From: Pseudomonadota bacterium
GTDB taxonomy: Bacteria; Myxococcota_A; UBA9160; SZUA-336
Reading direction: 5' to 3'
DNA length: 40,563 nt
Assembly: GCA_021295775.1 (NCBI GenBank)
Contig: JAGWBS010000007.1
Span: forward strand, 1 to 40,563
Part shown: positions 10,597 to 22,532 of the stretch, piece after piece
Layout of the letters: each line of letters begins with the position of its first letter
Numbering within the stretch: position 1 is the first letter of the stretch
The notes under the pieces: generated by a model
Told to the model about the DNA's origin: nothing
The model's input: only the letters and a program-made list of their open reading frames with translations
Database searches by the model: none
Translations under genes and position numbers: made by a program

Positions 10597-11712
10597 TCAG
10601 CTCAGGGCGGCGACCAGTTCGTCGCAGACGCGGGAAATCTGCGACTCGCTCAGGGTCGGGCCGATCGGCAGGCTCAGGACCTCGCGGGTCGCCTGTTCGG
10701 CCCGGGGCAGTTCGGCCTCGAGGTGGGCGAAGGGGGCCTGCTGCGCCAGCGTGCCCGGGTAGTAGACCGCCGAAGCGATGCCCGCCTCCGCCAGCCTGCG
10801 CCGGACCGGATCGCGGCGCCGGTCGGGCAGCCGCAGCGTGTACTGGTGGAAGGCGTGCCAGGCCCCCGGGCGCTCGATCGGCGTTGCGATCTCCGCGTTC
10901 CGCCGCAGGCGCTCGGCGTAGGCATCGGCGACCCGCCGTCGGCTGCGGTTGAACGCCTCCAGCCGGCGCAGCTTGACGCGCAGGATCGCGGCCTGGAGCT
11001 CGTCGAGTCGGGAGTTGTAGCCCAGCGACTCGCTGCGGTAGCGGTCCCGGCCGGCGCCGTGGTCCCGGAGCCGACGCGCCTGTCGGGCCAGATCTTCGTC
11101 GCTGGTGACCAGCAGGCCGCCGTCGCCAAAGGCGCCGAGGTTCTTGGAAGGGAAGAACGAGAACGCGGCCGCGCGGCCCAGCGAGCCGACCGGCCGCCCC
11201 CCCAGGCGGGCGCCGAACGCCTGGGCCGCGTCCTCGAGCAGCGGCAGGCCGTTGCGCTCCGCGATCGCCCCGATCTCGTCCATCGCCGCGGGGTGGCCGA
11301 ACAGGTGCACCGGCAGGATCGCGCGCGTGCGGGGACCGATGCGCGCCTCGACGGCCTCGGGATCGAGGTTGAAGGTGTCGGGCTCGATGTCCGCGAACGC
11401 CGGAACCGCCCCGACATTGGCGATCGCCTCGGCGGTGGCGAAGAAGCTGAAGCCGGTGGTGACGACCTCGTCGCCGGGCCGGATCCCCAGCGCGCGCAAC
11501 CCGATCACCAGCGCGTCCGTGCCCGAGTTCAAGCCCACGGCGAAGCGCGCGCCCAGGAACTCCGCGGCCTCCCGCTCGAAGGCTTCGACGTTCGGACCCA
11601 GGATGTAGCGGCCCGAGCGCAAGGCCGAGCCGAGGGCCTCGAAGATCTCGTCCCCGATCTGGTCGAGCTCCGCGACCAGATCGAGCATCGGGATCGGTGG
11701 ATGTTCAGCCAA
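10597..11712 (-). CDS. DegT/DnrJ/EryC1/StrS family PLP-dependent sugar aminotransferase
   Basis: 371 residues. Members of this family aminate keto-sugar nucleotides for cell-surface polysaccharides or secondary metabolites. Visible features: GRYILGPNVEAFEREAAEFLG near the N-terminus, NSGTDALVIGLRALG for the phosphate-binding turn, LLEDAAQAFGA with Asp161 and Gln164, and FFPSKNLGAFGDGG with the PLP lysine at 190. The start used is a TTG at 11712 with GGAGCGGG upstream; the ATG at 11688 (giving MLDLVAEL) is an equally typical family N-terminus. No glycosyltransferase, epimerase or sugar-nucleotide gene is nearby, so its pathway is not defined. It lies downstream of the F1 operon with a 65-base gap containing a hairpin but no T-run. 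Confidence 0.9.
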   Translation of the reverse strand: MAEHPPIPMLDLVAELDQIGDEIFEALGSALRSGRYILGPNVEAFEREAAEFLGARFAVGLNSGTDALVIGLRALGIRPGDEVVTTGFSFFATAEAIANVGAVPAFADIEPDTFNLDPEAVEARIGPRTRAILPVHLFGHPAAMDEIGAIAERNGLPLLEDAAQAFGARLGGRPVGSLGRAAAFSFFPSKNLGAFGDGGLLVTSDEDLARQARRLRDHGAGRDRYRSESLGYNSRLDELQAAILRVKLRRLEAFNRSRRRVADAYAERLRRNAEIATPIERPGAWHAFHQYTLRLPDRRRDPVRRRLAEAGIASAVYYPGTLAQQAPFAHLEAELPRAEQATREVLSLPIGPTLSESQISRVCDELVAALS

Positions 11713-11777
11713 TCTGCACGACCCGCTCCGAATGGCCTTCCGGCCGCTCTTCCTGATAGCAGTTCCGGAAGCGGGTC

Positions 11778-12179
11778 TCAGCCGGTCAGCGCGAGCCGGG
11801 CCTGGGCCGCCGCGACGCGCTCGCGCGCCTGGTCCAGTTCGTCGGGCGGGGAAAGGCTGCCCAGCTCGGCCAGCGCGGCCTCGGCCCGGGCCAGCTCTTC
11901 CCGCGTCTGCGCCGCATCGACGTCCGCGGGCAGCGCGGCCGAGGAGGCCAGAATCGTCACCCGGTCCTCGCAGACCTCGGCGAAACCGCCCGCGACCGCG
12001 ACCCGGATCTCTTCGCCCCCCGCGCGATAGCGCAGGACGCCCGCGCTCAGCGGCGCCAGGAAGCGCTCGTGCCCGGGCAACACGCCGAACTCGCCCTCGC
12101 GGCCGGGAGCGACCAGGCCGTCGACCTCGGTCTCGACCAGCGGACGCGCGGGCGTCACGATGCTCAGGCGGAGTCCCAA
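11778..12179 (-). CDS. atpC: ATP synthase F1 epsilon subunit
   Basis: 133 residues; the central-stalk subunit that inhibits ATP hydrolysis and links the c-ring to gamma. The N-terminal beta-sandwich is evident (LSIVTPARPLVETEVDGLVAPGREGEFGVLPGHERFLAPL carries the conserved GEFGVLPGH core; only the core is quoted as diagnostic), followed by VAVAGGFAEVCEDRVTILA. The C-terminal half is the expected charged helical hairpin rich in Ala, Glu and Arg. The start is a TTG at 12179, one base after the atpD stop, with GAGG upstream. It is the last gene of the F1 operon. Confidence 0.95.
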   Translation of the reverse strand: MGLRLSIVTPARPLVETEVDGLVAPGREGEFGVLPGHERFLAPLSAGVLRYRAGGEEIRVAVAGGFAEVCEDRVTILASSAALPADVDAAQTREELARAEAALAELGSLSPPDELDQARERVAAAQARLALTG

Positions 12180-12180
12180 C

Positions 12181-16572
<4,392 letters not shown>

Positions 16573-16576
<4 letters not shown>

Positions 16577-17136
16577 CGGGCCTCTCCGATCCGCTGCGCG
16601 AACTCTTCGACCAGGCGCTGGTCGTCGTCGCCGGTCAGCCGCTCGCGCAAAATCTGCTCCGCCAGCTCCACGGCGAGTTGCGAGGCTTCGGCCTGGAGCA
16701 CTCCCCGAGCCCGGTCGATCTCCCGATCGGCGACGCGGCGCGCCTCGCCGCGGATCCGCTCGGCAGTCTCCTCGGCCCGGGCGACCGAGCGCTGTTTCTC
16801 CGACTCGGCGGCCCGCGCGGTCTGCTCGACCAGCTCGCGGGACTCCTCGTCCGAACGCGCCAGCCTCGCGCGCAGCTCGGCGATCTCGGCCTGGGCCTGC
16901 TCCAGCGCGCGCTGCGAGGCGTCGATCCGCTCGCGGATGTCGCGGCTGCGCGTGCGCAGGTAGTCGCGGACCGCCGGGCCGGCGAAGCGCGTGATCACGA
17001 ACACCAGGATCGCCAGGTTGAGCGCCTGGAACGCGAGCAGCTCCAGCCCGCCCCCGCCGCCCTCTTCGGCGGCAAGCGCCGTTCCGGCCCACAGCAGGCC
17101 GAAGAGCAGGGTCCCGAAGCGGATCGCCCCGCTCAC
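16573..17136 (-). CDS. atpF: ATP synthase Fo subunit b, with an extra N-terminal signal-like segment
   Basis: 187 residues from a GTG at 17136 overlapping the stop of the preceding b' gene. Ordinary b subunits have a single N-terminal membrane helix. Here residues 1-23 form a signal-peptide-like segment ending ALAA, followed by a short Gly-rich loop and then the true membrane helix ([18 protein letters not shown]). The rest is the long charged coiled coil of the peripheral stalk ([18 protein letters not shown] onward, rich in Glu, Arg and Ala) with the usual C-terminal [18 protein letters not shown]. Such leaders are known in b subunits of some deltaproteobacteria. It pairs with the b' subunit encoded just upstream. 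Confidence 0.93.
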
Positions 17137-17651
17137 AGCGCCCGCCCCAGCACGCGAGCGGCGACCGTCTCGGCCAGCGCCCGGGCTTCCCCGGCCAGGG
17201 CCTCGCGCGCCGCCTGGAGTTCCCCCGCCACCGAGTCGCGCATGGAGGCGATCTCGCCCGCCGCGTCCGCCCGTGCCGCGTCGAGCAGTCGCTGCTCTTC
17301 GAGCTTGGCCTCGGCCAGGATCTCGCCGCGGCGCGCCTGCGCCGCCGCGCGCGCCTGCGCGAGCCGCTCGTCCAGCCGGCCGCGCTCCATCGCCGACTCT
17401 TCGGCGAGTTCCGAAGCCCGCTCCGCGGCGCCGGAGATGCGCGCGTCGCGCTCTTGGAGAATCCGCACCAGCGGAGAGACCAGCAGCTTGTTGACGGGGT
17501 AGATCAACAGGCTGAACACGATCAGACTGGGCAGCAGGATGCGCGGGTCCGGAGACAGATTCAGGCTCTCCGCCGCGTGGGCGTTGAGGGGCGCGGACAA
17601 GGCCAGTCCGAGCCAGAGCCAGATGAATGAGCGCCAGTCAACGCGCCACAC
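17133..17651 (-). CDS. atpF': ATP synthase Fo subunit b' (second b-type subunit)
   Basis: 172 residues and first gene of the F1 operon. It also begins with a signal-like hydrophobic stretch (SFIWLWLGLALSAPLNAHAA), then a second membrane helix (RILLPSLIVFSLLIYPVNKL), then a helical coiled coil (ERDARISGAAERASELAEES onward). Two non-identical b subunits form a heterodimeric stalk, as in photosynthetic bacteria, chloroplasts and many deltaproteobacteria. The GTG at 17651 has GGGAGA about seven bases upstream. A long, structured leader of roughly 160 bases separates it from its promoter. Some databases name this gene atpX. Confidence 0.88.
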   Translation of the reverse strand: MWRVDWRSFIWLWLGLALSAPLNAHAAESLNLSPDPRILLPSLIVFSLLIYPVNKLLVSPLVRILQERDARISGAAERASELAEESAMERGRLDERLAQARAAAQARRGEILAEAKLEEQRLLDAARADAAGEIASMRDSVAGELQAAREALAGEARALAETVAARVLGRAL

Positions 17652-17679
17652 GGATGGGTCTCCCTACGCTGCTCCGATC

Positions 17680-17758
17680 ACCGGCTCGCGGGCTCGCCGA
17701 ATCGCGGGGCCCGTCCGCCTTACGGACCGGCTCGCGGAGTCCGACCTGCGAGCCCGCG
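17680..17758 (-). repeat. Inverted and direct repeats in the leader of the F1 ATP synthase operon
   Basis: Eleven-base perfect arms (17687-17697 and 17748-17758, cores GCGGGCTCGC and GCGAGCCCGC) are separated by 50 bases, and a small hairpin (GTCCG-CCTTA-CGGAC, 17713-17727) lies in between. In addition ACCGGCTCGCGG occurs twice as a direct repeat (17680-17691 and 17726-17737), so the left arm can also pair differently. The layout suggests a folded RNA leader, possibly with two states; no T-run terminator is visible. Confidence 0.45.
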
Positions 17759-17815
17759 CCCAATCGCGAGCGAGCGCAGGGTCATTCAGCGCTGCCGGAG
17801 CCCGTAGCGGGCGGC

Positions 17816-17843
17816 AGTATCGCAAAGAGGCTCTCCAAGTCAA
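17816..17843 (-). promoter_or_regulatory. Promoter of the F1 ATP synthase operon
   Basis: On the minus strand TTGACT (17843-17838) and GATACT (17821-17816) are spaced 16 bases apart, matching sigma-70 at 5 of 6 and 4 of 6 positions. It lies in the gap between parB and atpF', and puts the transcript start about 160 bases before the first GTG. Confidence 0.45.
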
Positions 17844-17872
17844 CGACGCAAAAGGTTGCACCGGCGCGGAAG

Positions 17873-18769
17873 TCAGGCTCCGTCGAGAAGCCGGTCCGAG
17901 AGTCGGTCCAACTCGTCCGGACCGAAGTAGTGCAGCTCGACCCGGCCCCGCCCCGGTCGTCCCACGATCCGCACCTTGGTCTGGAGCTGTCTGCCGATCC
18001 GGTCTTCGAGATCGGTGATGTGGGGATCGCGCCTGGGCCCGGGCCGCGTGGTGGATCGATTCGCTCCTCCACCCGCCGCCGCGCGGCGGCTCAGGTCTTC
18101 CGCGGCCCGGACTGTCAGGCGTTCCCGAACGATCCGGTCGCGCAGCTTTCGGCGGGCTTCTTCCGGCGCCTGGAGGATGGCCTTGGCATGCCCCATGCTC
18201 AGCCGCCCGTCGATCAAATCCTGTTGGAGATCCGTCCCTAGGTCCAATAACCGTAGGTGATTCCCCACACTTGAACGGTCCAGGCCCACGCGGTTCCCCG
18301 CTTCCTCCTGGCTCATGCCCTCCTCGTGTACCAGCGTGCGAAAAGCCTCGGCGATCTCGATCGGATTCAGGTCGGCCCGCTGAACGTTTTCCACCAGCGC
18401 CATCTCGACGACCTGCCTGTCGGTGGCGTCGAGCACCGCGCAGGGAACCTCCCCGAGTTTCGCGAGCTTGGCCGCGCGCCACCGCCTTTCCCCGATGATC
18501 AGCTCGTAGCCGTCGCCGCGTCGGCGCACGACCAGGGGCTGCAGGATGCCGTGCTCGCGAATCGATTCGGCCAGTTCCGCCAGCTCCTTGTCCCTGAAAG
18601 TCTTTCTCGGCTGGCCCGGACTCGGCGAGATGCGGTCCACGGAGACGAAGAGCGGCCCGCTCTCCGTGGAAAGCGTCGGAGGAGACTCCTCGTCCGTCGG
18701 CGGCGGAAATTCCTTCGGAGGCTCGATCAGCGCGGACAGGCCGCGTCCCAGGGCGTTACGGTTGGCCAT
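17873..18769 (-). CDS. parB: Chromosome partitioning protein ParB
   Basis: 298 residues; a CTP-dependent DNA clamp that loads at parS and spreads over the origin region. The N-terminus (NALGRGLSALI) is the ParA-interacting peptide found in chromosomal ParBs. The CTP-binding signature GERRWRAAK is at 93-101 and ENVQRADLNP at 127-136, close to the common ENLQREDLNP. The parS-recognising helix-turn-helix is at about 152-174 (SQEEAGNRVGLDRSSVGNHL). After a linker, the C-terminal dimer domain ends ELHYFGPDELDRLSDRLL. The ATG at 18769 has AAGGA upstream and lies inside the end of parA (14-base overlap). Its likely targets are the palindromes at 19584-19670. Confidence 0.96.
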   Translation of the reverse strand: MANRNALGRGLSALIEPPKEFPPPTDEESPPTLSTESGPLFVSVDRISPSPGQPRKTFRDKELAELAESIREHGILQPLVVRRRGDGYELIIGERRWRAAKLAKLGEVPCAVLDATDRQVVEMALVENVQRADLNPIEIAEAFRTLVHEEGMSQEEAGNRVGLDRSSVGNHLRLLDLGTDLQQDLIDGRLSMGHAKAILQAPEEARRKLRDRIVRERLTVRAAEDLSRRAAAGGGANRSTTRPGPRRDPHITDLEDRIGRQLQTKVRIVGRPGRGRVELHYFGPDELDRLSDRLLDGA

Positions 18770-19532
18770 CCTGGATCCTTTCCAAAAACTCCGCCGCCAA
18801 ATGCAGGTAGCTGACGGCGCCCTTCGAGTTGCTGTCGTAGAGAAGCGCCGGCCTTCCGTGGCTCGGGGCCTCGGAAAGCCGCACGTTCCGCGGCACCACG
18901 GTGCGGAACACCGTCGAGCCGAAGTGCTCTCTGGCCTCGCGTTCGACCTGGTGGCTCAGGCTGTTGCGGGGGTCGTACATGGTGAGCAGAAGCCCTTCCA
19001 GGCGCAGCCGTGGATTGAGCCCCGCCCGAACCAGGTCGATCGTCCGCTGGATTTCGACTAGTCCTTCCAAGGCCAGGTATTCGCACTGCAGCGGGACGAT
19101 CACGCCGTCGGCGGCGACCAGCGCATTGAGAGTGAGCAGGCCGAGCGAGGGCGGGGTGTCCAGCAGAATCACCTGGTACTGCCCTTCGACGGTCAGCAAC
19201 GCCTCCTGCAGCCGGCGCTCGCGGCGCTCCGCCGTCGCCAACTCGATTTCGGCCCCGACCAGGGCTTTGGTCGAGGGCACCAGCTTCAGGAATTCGAGTG
19301 GCGTCTCCACGGTCAGCTCTTGCAGGGAGCGTCCCTCGGCCAGAGCCTGATAGACGCCTGCCTCGACGTCGCCGGGGAGCAATCCCAGGCTCGAGGTCGC
19401 GTTGGCCTGAGGGTCGAAGTCGACCAGAAGCGTTCGCAGATTGGCCGCGGCCAGCGAAGCCGCCAGATTCACCGCGGTGGTCGTCTTGCCGACTCCGCCC
19501 TTCTGATTGGCGACGGCAATGACGCGCGCCAT
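18756..19532 (-). CDS. parA: Chromosome partitioning ATPase ParA (Soj)
   Basis: Walker-type ATPase that moves ParB-bound origins across the nucleoid; 258 residues from the ATG at 19532. That start is preferred over the GTG at 19544 because GGGGGGA lies four bases before it. The deviant Walker A KGGVGKTT is at 11-18, the A' motif at LLVDFDPQANAT, and Walker B at VILLDTPPSLGLL. It is the short, chromosomal type without an N-terminal DNA-binding domain. The YDPRNSLSHQVEREAREHFG segment is typical of chromosomal ParA/Soj. Upstream lie the parS-like sites, so ParB may also feed back on this promoter region. Confidence 0.96.
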   Translation of the reverse strand: MARVIAVANQKGGVGKTTTAVNLAASLAAANLRTLLVDFDPQANATSSLGLLPGDVEAGVYQALAEGRSLQELTVETPLEFLKLVPSTKALVGAEIELATAERRERRLQEALLTVEGQYQVILLDTPPSLGLLTLNALVAADGVIVPLQCEYLALEGLVEIQRTIDLVRAGLNPRLRLEGLLLTMYDPRNSLSHQVEREAREHFGSTVFRTVVPRNVRLSEAPSHGRPALLYDSNSKGAVSYLHLAAEFLERIQDGQP

Positions 19533-19583
19533 GCTTCCCCCCACAGGACCGTCGGGCGCGAGTCTACTCCGAATCCCTCGATG

Positions 19584-19599
19584 CGTTCCACGGGAAACG
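19584..19599. other. parS-like site 1 (degenerate)
   Basis: CGTTCCACGGGAAACG fits the parS consensus TGTTNCACGTGNAACA at 11 of 14 defined positions, with changes at both ends and one central base. It is the weakest of three sites in this 189-bp gap. Confidence 0.5.
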
Positions 19600-19628
19600 A
19601 CTTCCGGTTGGATTCGTTCTCGAAGAAC

Positions 19629-19644
19629 TGTTCCACGTGGAACT
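19629..19644. other. parS-like site 2 (near-perfect)
   Basis: TGTTCCACGTGGAACT differs from the parS consensus only in the last base. The central palindrome GTTCCACGTGGAAC is exact. Lies between parA and rsmG, the classic place for a ParB loading site. Confidence 0.85.
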
Positions 19645-19654
19645 CCACCCTGCG

Positions 19655-19670
19655 CGTTCCACGTGGAACC
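19655..19670. other. parS-like site 3
   Basis: CGTTCCACGTGGAACC shares the exact 14-base palindromic core with site 2 and differs from consensus only in the outermost bases. Centre-to-centre distance to site 2 is 26 bases. Confidence 0.8.
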
Positions 19671-19721
19671 CCCAGGGCGACTCGCCGTGTTCCGTCCGTG
19701 CGATGAAGTCCCGGGAATCGC

Positions 19722-20237
19722 TCAGCGGGCGAAGCGCAGGATCCGGCCTCCCGAGTCCAGCGGGATGAAGGCCTTTGGTTCCGGGGCGTCGGCCCGCGGG
19801 CCGGCCCAGAGCCAGATCTCTCCCCCCGGCTCCACCCAGGGTTCGGCGAGCTTCAGGCTGGCTTCGGGCGGTGCGACGGCCCGGAGCAGCGCGAAGTCGA
19901 AGCCTCGGTCCGGAGCGTCCTCGATGCGCTGCCGGCCGACTTCGCACGGCAAGTCCAGCGTGCGCACCACGTGCCGGAGGAAGTGGGCCCGCCTTTCCCG
20001 GATCTCCACCAGGAGCAGCTGAAGATCCGGGCGCGCCACCGCCAGCGGAATCCCGGGGAATCCGGCCCCGCTTCCGAGATCCGCGACCCGGGCCCCTTCG
20101 GGCAGATGGGGCGCAGCGGCCAGCGAGTCCTCGACGTGACGGCTCAGCGCCGGGTCTTCGGTCGATCCGACGAGGTTGGTGCGCCTGGCCCAGGAGCGAA
20201 GCTCATCCAGGTAGCGAGCCAGCCTGTCGCGATTCAC
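19722..20237 (-). CDS. rsmG: 16S rRNA (guanine-527 N7)-methyltransferase
   Basis: SAM-dependent enzyme that methylates G527 in the 530 loop of 16S rRNA (also called gidB). 171 residues, shorter than the roughly 205 of E. coli, mostly through a shorter N-terminus. The sequence NLVGSTEDPALSRHVEDSLA matches the conserved N-terminal NLT..... RH..DSL block, and the SAM-binding loop is VADLGSGAGFPGIPLA at 51-66. The GTG at 20237 overlaps the jag stop by four bases, so it is coupled to jag. In many genomes mnmE and mnmG lie between these two genes; they are absent here. Confidence 0.94.
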   Translation of the reverse strand: MNRDRLARYLDELRSWARRTNLVGSTEDPALSRHVEDSLAAAPHLPEGARVADLGSGAGFPGIPLAVARPDLQLLLVEIRERRAHFLRHVVRTLDLPCEVGRQRIEDAPDRGFDFALLRAVAPPEASLKLAEPWVEPGGEIWLWAGPRADAPEPKAFIPLDSGGRILRFAR

Positions 20238-20800
20238 GCCGGAACGATCTTGACGCGCTTAGCGGGTCCTTCCCCCTCGCTCTCCGAAGCGACTCCGTCT
20301 TCTTCACGCAGGAAGTTGTGCACCACCCAGCGCTCCTTGGAGCTCATGGACTCCAGGATCTCGGCCTCGCCGCTCCTGCGAACACGCTCCGCGGCCTCGC
20401 GCGCCAGGTTCTCGAGCCGCTCGTCGTCGACACCCTCGGGCCTGTCCCCGCGCGGCCCTTGTCGCCGCGGCCGTCGTCCGCCGTCACCCGATCCTCTGCG
20501 CCCACCGGCCCCGGCGCGTGGTCCGCGGTCCCGGTCTCGATCCCGGTCCCGGTCCCTGGGCCTGTCCCGGTCCCGGCCGCGGCCTCGCCGCTCGTCGCGC
20601 GGCGGCTCGCTCCTCGGCGGCTCGGCGCCGCGCTGCCCGATCAAGAAGACCGTGCGCTCCCCGAGACCCGAGATCTCCAGCGACTTCGGCAATTCGTGGA
20701 CCTCGAGCTCGCCCTCATCTACACCGTAGTGTGTTGAAGCCAGGGCCAGCGCGTCCTCGCGGGTCTCCGCGAAGAACTCTTTGACCGTATCGATGTGCAT
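20234..20800 (-). CDS. jag: Jag/KhpB-like RNA-binding protein lacking a recognisable KH domain
   Basis: 188 residues. Jag/KhpB proteins normally have a Jag_N domain, a KH domain and an R3H domain, and act as RNA-binding partners of KhpA, encoded next to the membrane insertase YidC. Here residues 1-55 fit Jag_N and residues 125-186 are a clear R3H domain (SSKERWVVHNFL carries the R-x3-H pair Arg157/His161, then ESEGEGPAKRV). Between them there is no KH fold. Instead residues 70-122 are Arg/Gly/Asp-rich, with an almost uninterrupted Arg-Asp dipeptide run at 75-92, encoded by a GGGACC-type DNA repeat at 20525-20578. The ATG at 20800 has AGGAAAG upstream. Confidence 0.85.
   Translation of the reverse strand: MHIDTVKEFFAETREDALALASTHYGVDEGELEVHELPKSLEISGLGERTVFLIGQRGAEPPRSEPPRDERRGRGRDRDRPRDRDRDRDRDRGPRAGAGGRRGSGDGGRRPRRQGPRGDRPEGVDDERLENLAREAAERVRRSGEAEILESMSSKERWVVHNFLREEDGVASESEGEGPAKRVKIVPA
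20525..20578 (-). repeat. Tandem Arg-Asp codon repeat inside jag
   Basis: The minus strand reads as imperfect hexamer repeats of the type CGGGAC/CGAGAC, encoding alternating Arg and Asp. Mixed codons show it is kept at protein level and is not a fresh slippage product. Confidence 0.7.
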
Positions 20801-20809
20801 GGACTTTCC

Positions 20810-22522
20810 TCAGCTAGTGGTGGCCGGCGTGGCCCCTCGGTTGACCAGTGCCTGCTGCGCGATCCCCAGCAGATTGCTGACGAACCAGTACAGCACCAGG
20901 CCCGACGGGAAGGCGTAGAAGAGCACGATGAACATCAGGCTCATGACCGTCATCATCTGACGCTGCTGGGGGTCCGCCGTGGGGTTTGGGGTGAGGCGCT
21001 GCTGCAGGAGCATGCTCGCTCCCATCATCAGCGGCAGAACGCGGATCGGGATCGGGCCGATCGAGAACAGGTCCTCGGGGGCCGAAAGGTCGTCGATCCA
21101 CAGCATGAACGGCGCGTGCCGCAGCTCGATCGTCGACTGCAGCGCGAAATAGAGCGAAATCATGAAGGGCATCTGGATCAGGATCGGGATGCAGCCGCCG
21201 CCCATCGCGGTCAGCGGATTGATGCCCTTTTCCCGATACAGCTTCATCATCGCTTCCTGCTGCTTCGGGCGGTCGCCGGCGTGCTTTTCCTGGATCACCT
21301 TGAGTTCGGGCGCCAGCACGCTGAACTTGCGCATCGACTTCATCGAGCGCTGCGTCAGGGGAAAGACCGCGATCCGCAGCAGGATCGTCAGCAGGATGAT
21401 CGCGATGCCGTAGTTGGCGGCGACGTTCTGGTACGTCCACTTGAGCATGGCGGCGAACAAGTCGACCAGCGGCCGGATCCAGCTCCATCCCACGTCGAGC
21501 GCAGGGTCCAGGCGCGCATCGACCGCGTGCACCCTGTCGATCATCTTGGGACCGAAGTAGAGCCGGTAGCCGCGGTCCAGACTCGTCCCCGGCGGAAGCT
21601 CGACTGGAGGGTGGCTGAGCGCGAACCGGCCGCGATCTCGCCCGAGAGGCTCCGAGCGGGCGCTGACCGTCTGCGCGTCCTCCACCACCGCCGCGAGCAG
21701 GAAATACTGACTGTCCGAGCCTCCGAACTCGACCGGACTCGCGTAGCTGTCGCTGCTCGGACCGTCGCCACCGAAAAAGCGCGAAAAGAAACCGGGAGAA
21801 CCGATTCCGGCGACGGCGCGTCGCTCCACGTCGTCGCCGCTCTGAACCAGCGTGCTGTAGTTGATGAAGCCCGTGTCCGAAGCCTCAGCCGACTGCTGAG
21901 CATAGAACATGAGATGCACCTGACTGGAGACGGGCGTCGCAGCGCCGTTCTCGATCTTGATTCTCAGGCGCCCTCCGTAACCGGATTCGTCGAGTTCGAT
22001 GACGCGGGTGACCGAGACCCCCGCACGCGAGGCCCGGAATTCGGCATGACGCGCGTCATGATCGACCAACTCATATTCGGCGGTTTCCAGCTCCCGCAGA
22101 GTTCCCGTTCCCAGAAACGTGAAGAGCGTACCGCGCTCCGGCCACGTAACCAGCTCGACTGGAAGAGAATTCTGGCCTTTTTGGTTCTGGAACCGCTTGA
22201 GAGTGATGTTCTTGACGCGAACGCCGCTCGAATTGACGCGAACGCCGACTGCGTCATTACCAAGTTCGACCACCCGCTCGGTGCGGGCAGCACCCGGAAT
22301 TCCCCGCACCGGCTCGCCATGACGCACTCCTTGCTGCGTCATGGGGGTGGGGGCGGCTGGGGGAGGCTCCGCGGTCGGCGGCGGTCCCTCCGGCTCCGCG
22401 TACTGCGGGCCGGGGTCAGCTTCCGGGCCCCGGTCGGGCGGCGGCGCAGCGGGCTGGACCAGAAACGAGACCGCCAGCAGCGCCACGGCCACGGCGATCA
22501 GCCCGATCTGAACGCGGTCCAT
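20810..22522 (-). CDS. yidC: Membrane protein insertase YidC
   Basis: 570 residues, Gram-negative type. An N-terminal membrane anchor (GLIAVAVALLAVSFLV) is followed by a Pro-rich linker, then the large periplasmic beta-supersandwich domain to about residue 330, then the five-helix insertase core. In the core, NYGIAIILLTILLRIAVFPLTQRSMKSMRKF holds the conserved arginine that sits in the hydrophilic groove, LKVIQEKHAGDRPKQQEAMMKLYREKG is the cytoplasmic coiled-coil hairpin, and GCIPILIQMPFMISLYFAL the next helix. The ATG at 22522 has GGGAG upstream. It inserts membrane proteins, among them the ATP synthase c and a subunits encoded nearby. Confidence 0.97.
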   Translation of the reverse strand: MDRVQIGLIAVAVALLAVSFLVQPAAPPPDRGPEADPGPQYAEPEGPPPTAEPPPAAPTPMTQQGVRHGEPVRGIPGAARTERVVELGNDAVGVRVNSSGVRVKNITLKRFQNQKGQNSLPVELVTWPERGTLFTFLGTGTLRELETAEYELVDHDARHAEFRASRAGVSVTRVIELDESGYGGRLRIKIENGAATPVSSQVHLMFYAQQSAEASDTGFINYSTLVQSGDDVERRAVAGIGSPGFFSRFFGGDGPSSDSYASPVEFGGSDSQYFLLAAVVEDAQTVSARSEPLGRDRGRFALSHPPVELPPGTSLDRGYRLYFGPKMIDRVHAVDARLDPALDVGWSWIRPLVDLFAAMLKWTYQNVAANYGIAIILLTILLRIAVFPLTQRSMKSMRKFSVLAPELKVIQEKHAGDRPKQQEAMMKLYREKGINPLTAMGGGCIPILIQMPFMISLYFALQSTIELRHAPFMLWIDDLSAPEDLFSIGPIPIRVLPLMMGASMLLQQRLTPNPTADPQQRQMMTVMSLMFIVLFYAFPSGLVLYWFVSNLLGIAQQALVNRGATPATTS

Positions 22523-22532
22523 CGCCCGCTCC

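Noticed and set aside
11713..11777. Inverted repeat CTTCCGG/CCGGAAG after atpC as a terminator
   Set aside because: The loop is about 21 bases and no T-run follows on the minus strand; it also overlaps the upstream region of the aminotransferase gene.
20525..20578. Repeat array that might suggest CRISPR or a VNTR
   Set aside because: Six-base units without spacers, in frame inside jag with mixed codons; it is a protein-level Arg-Asp repeat.
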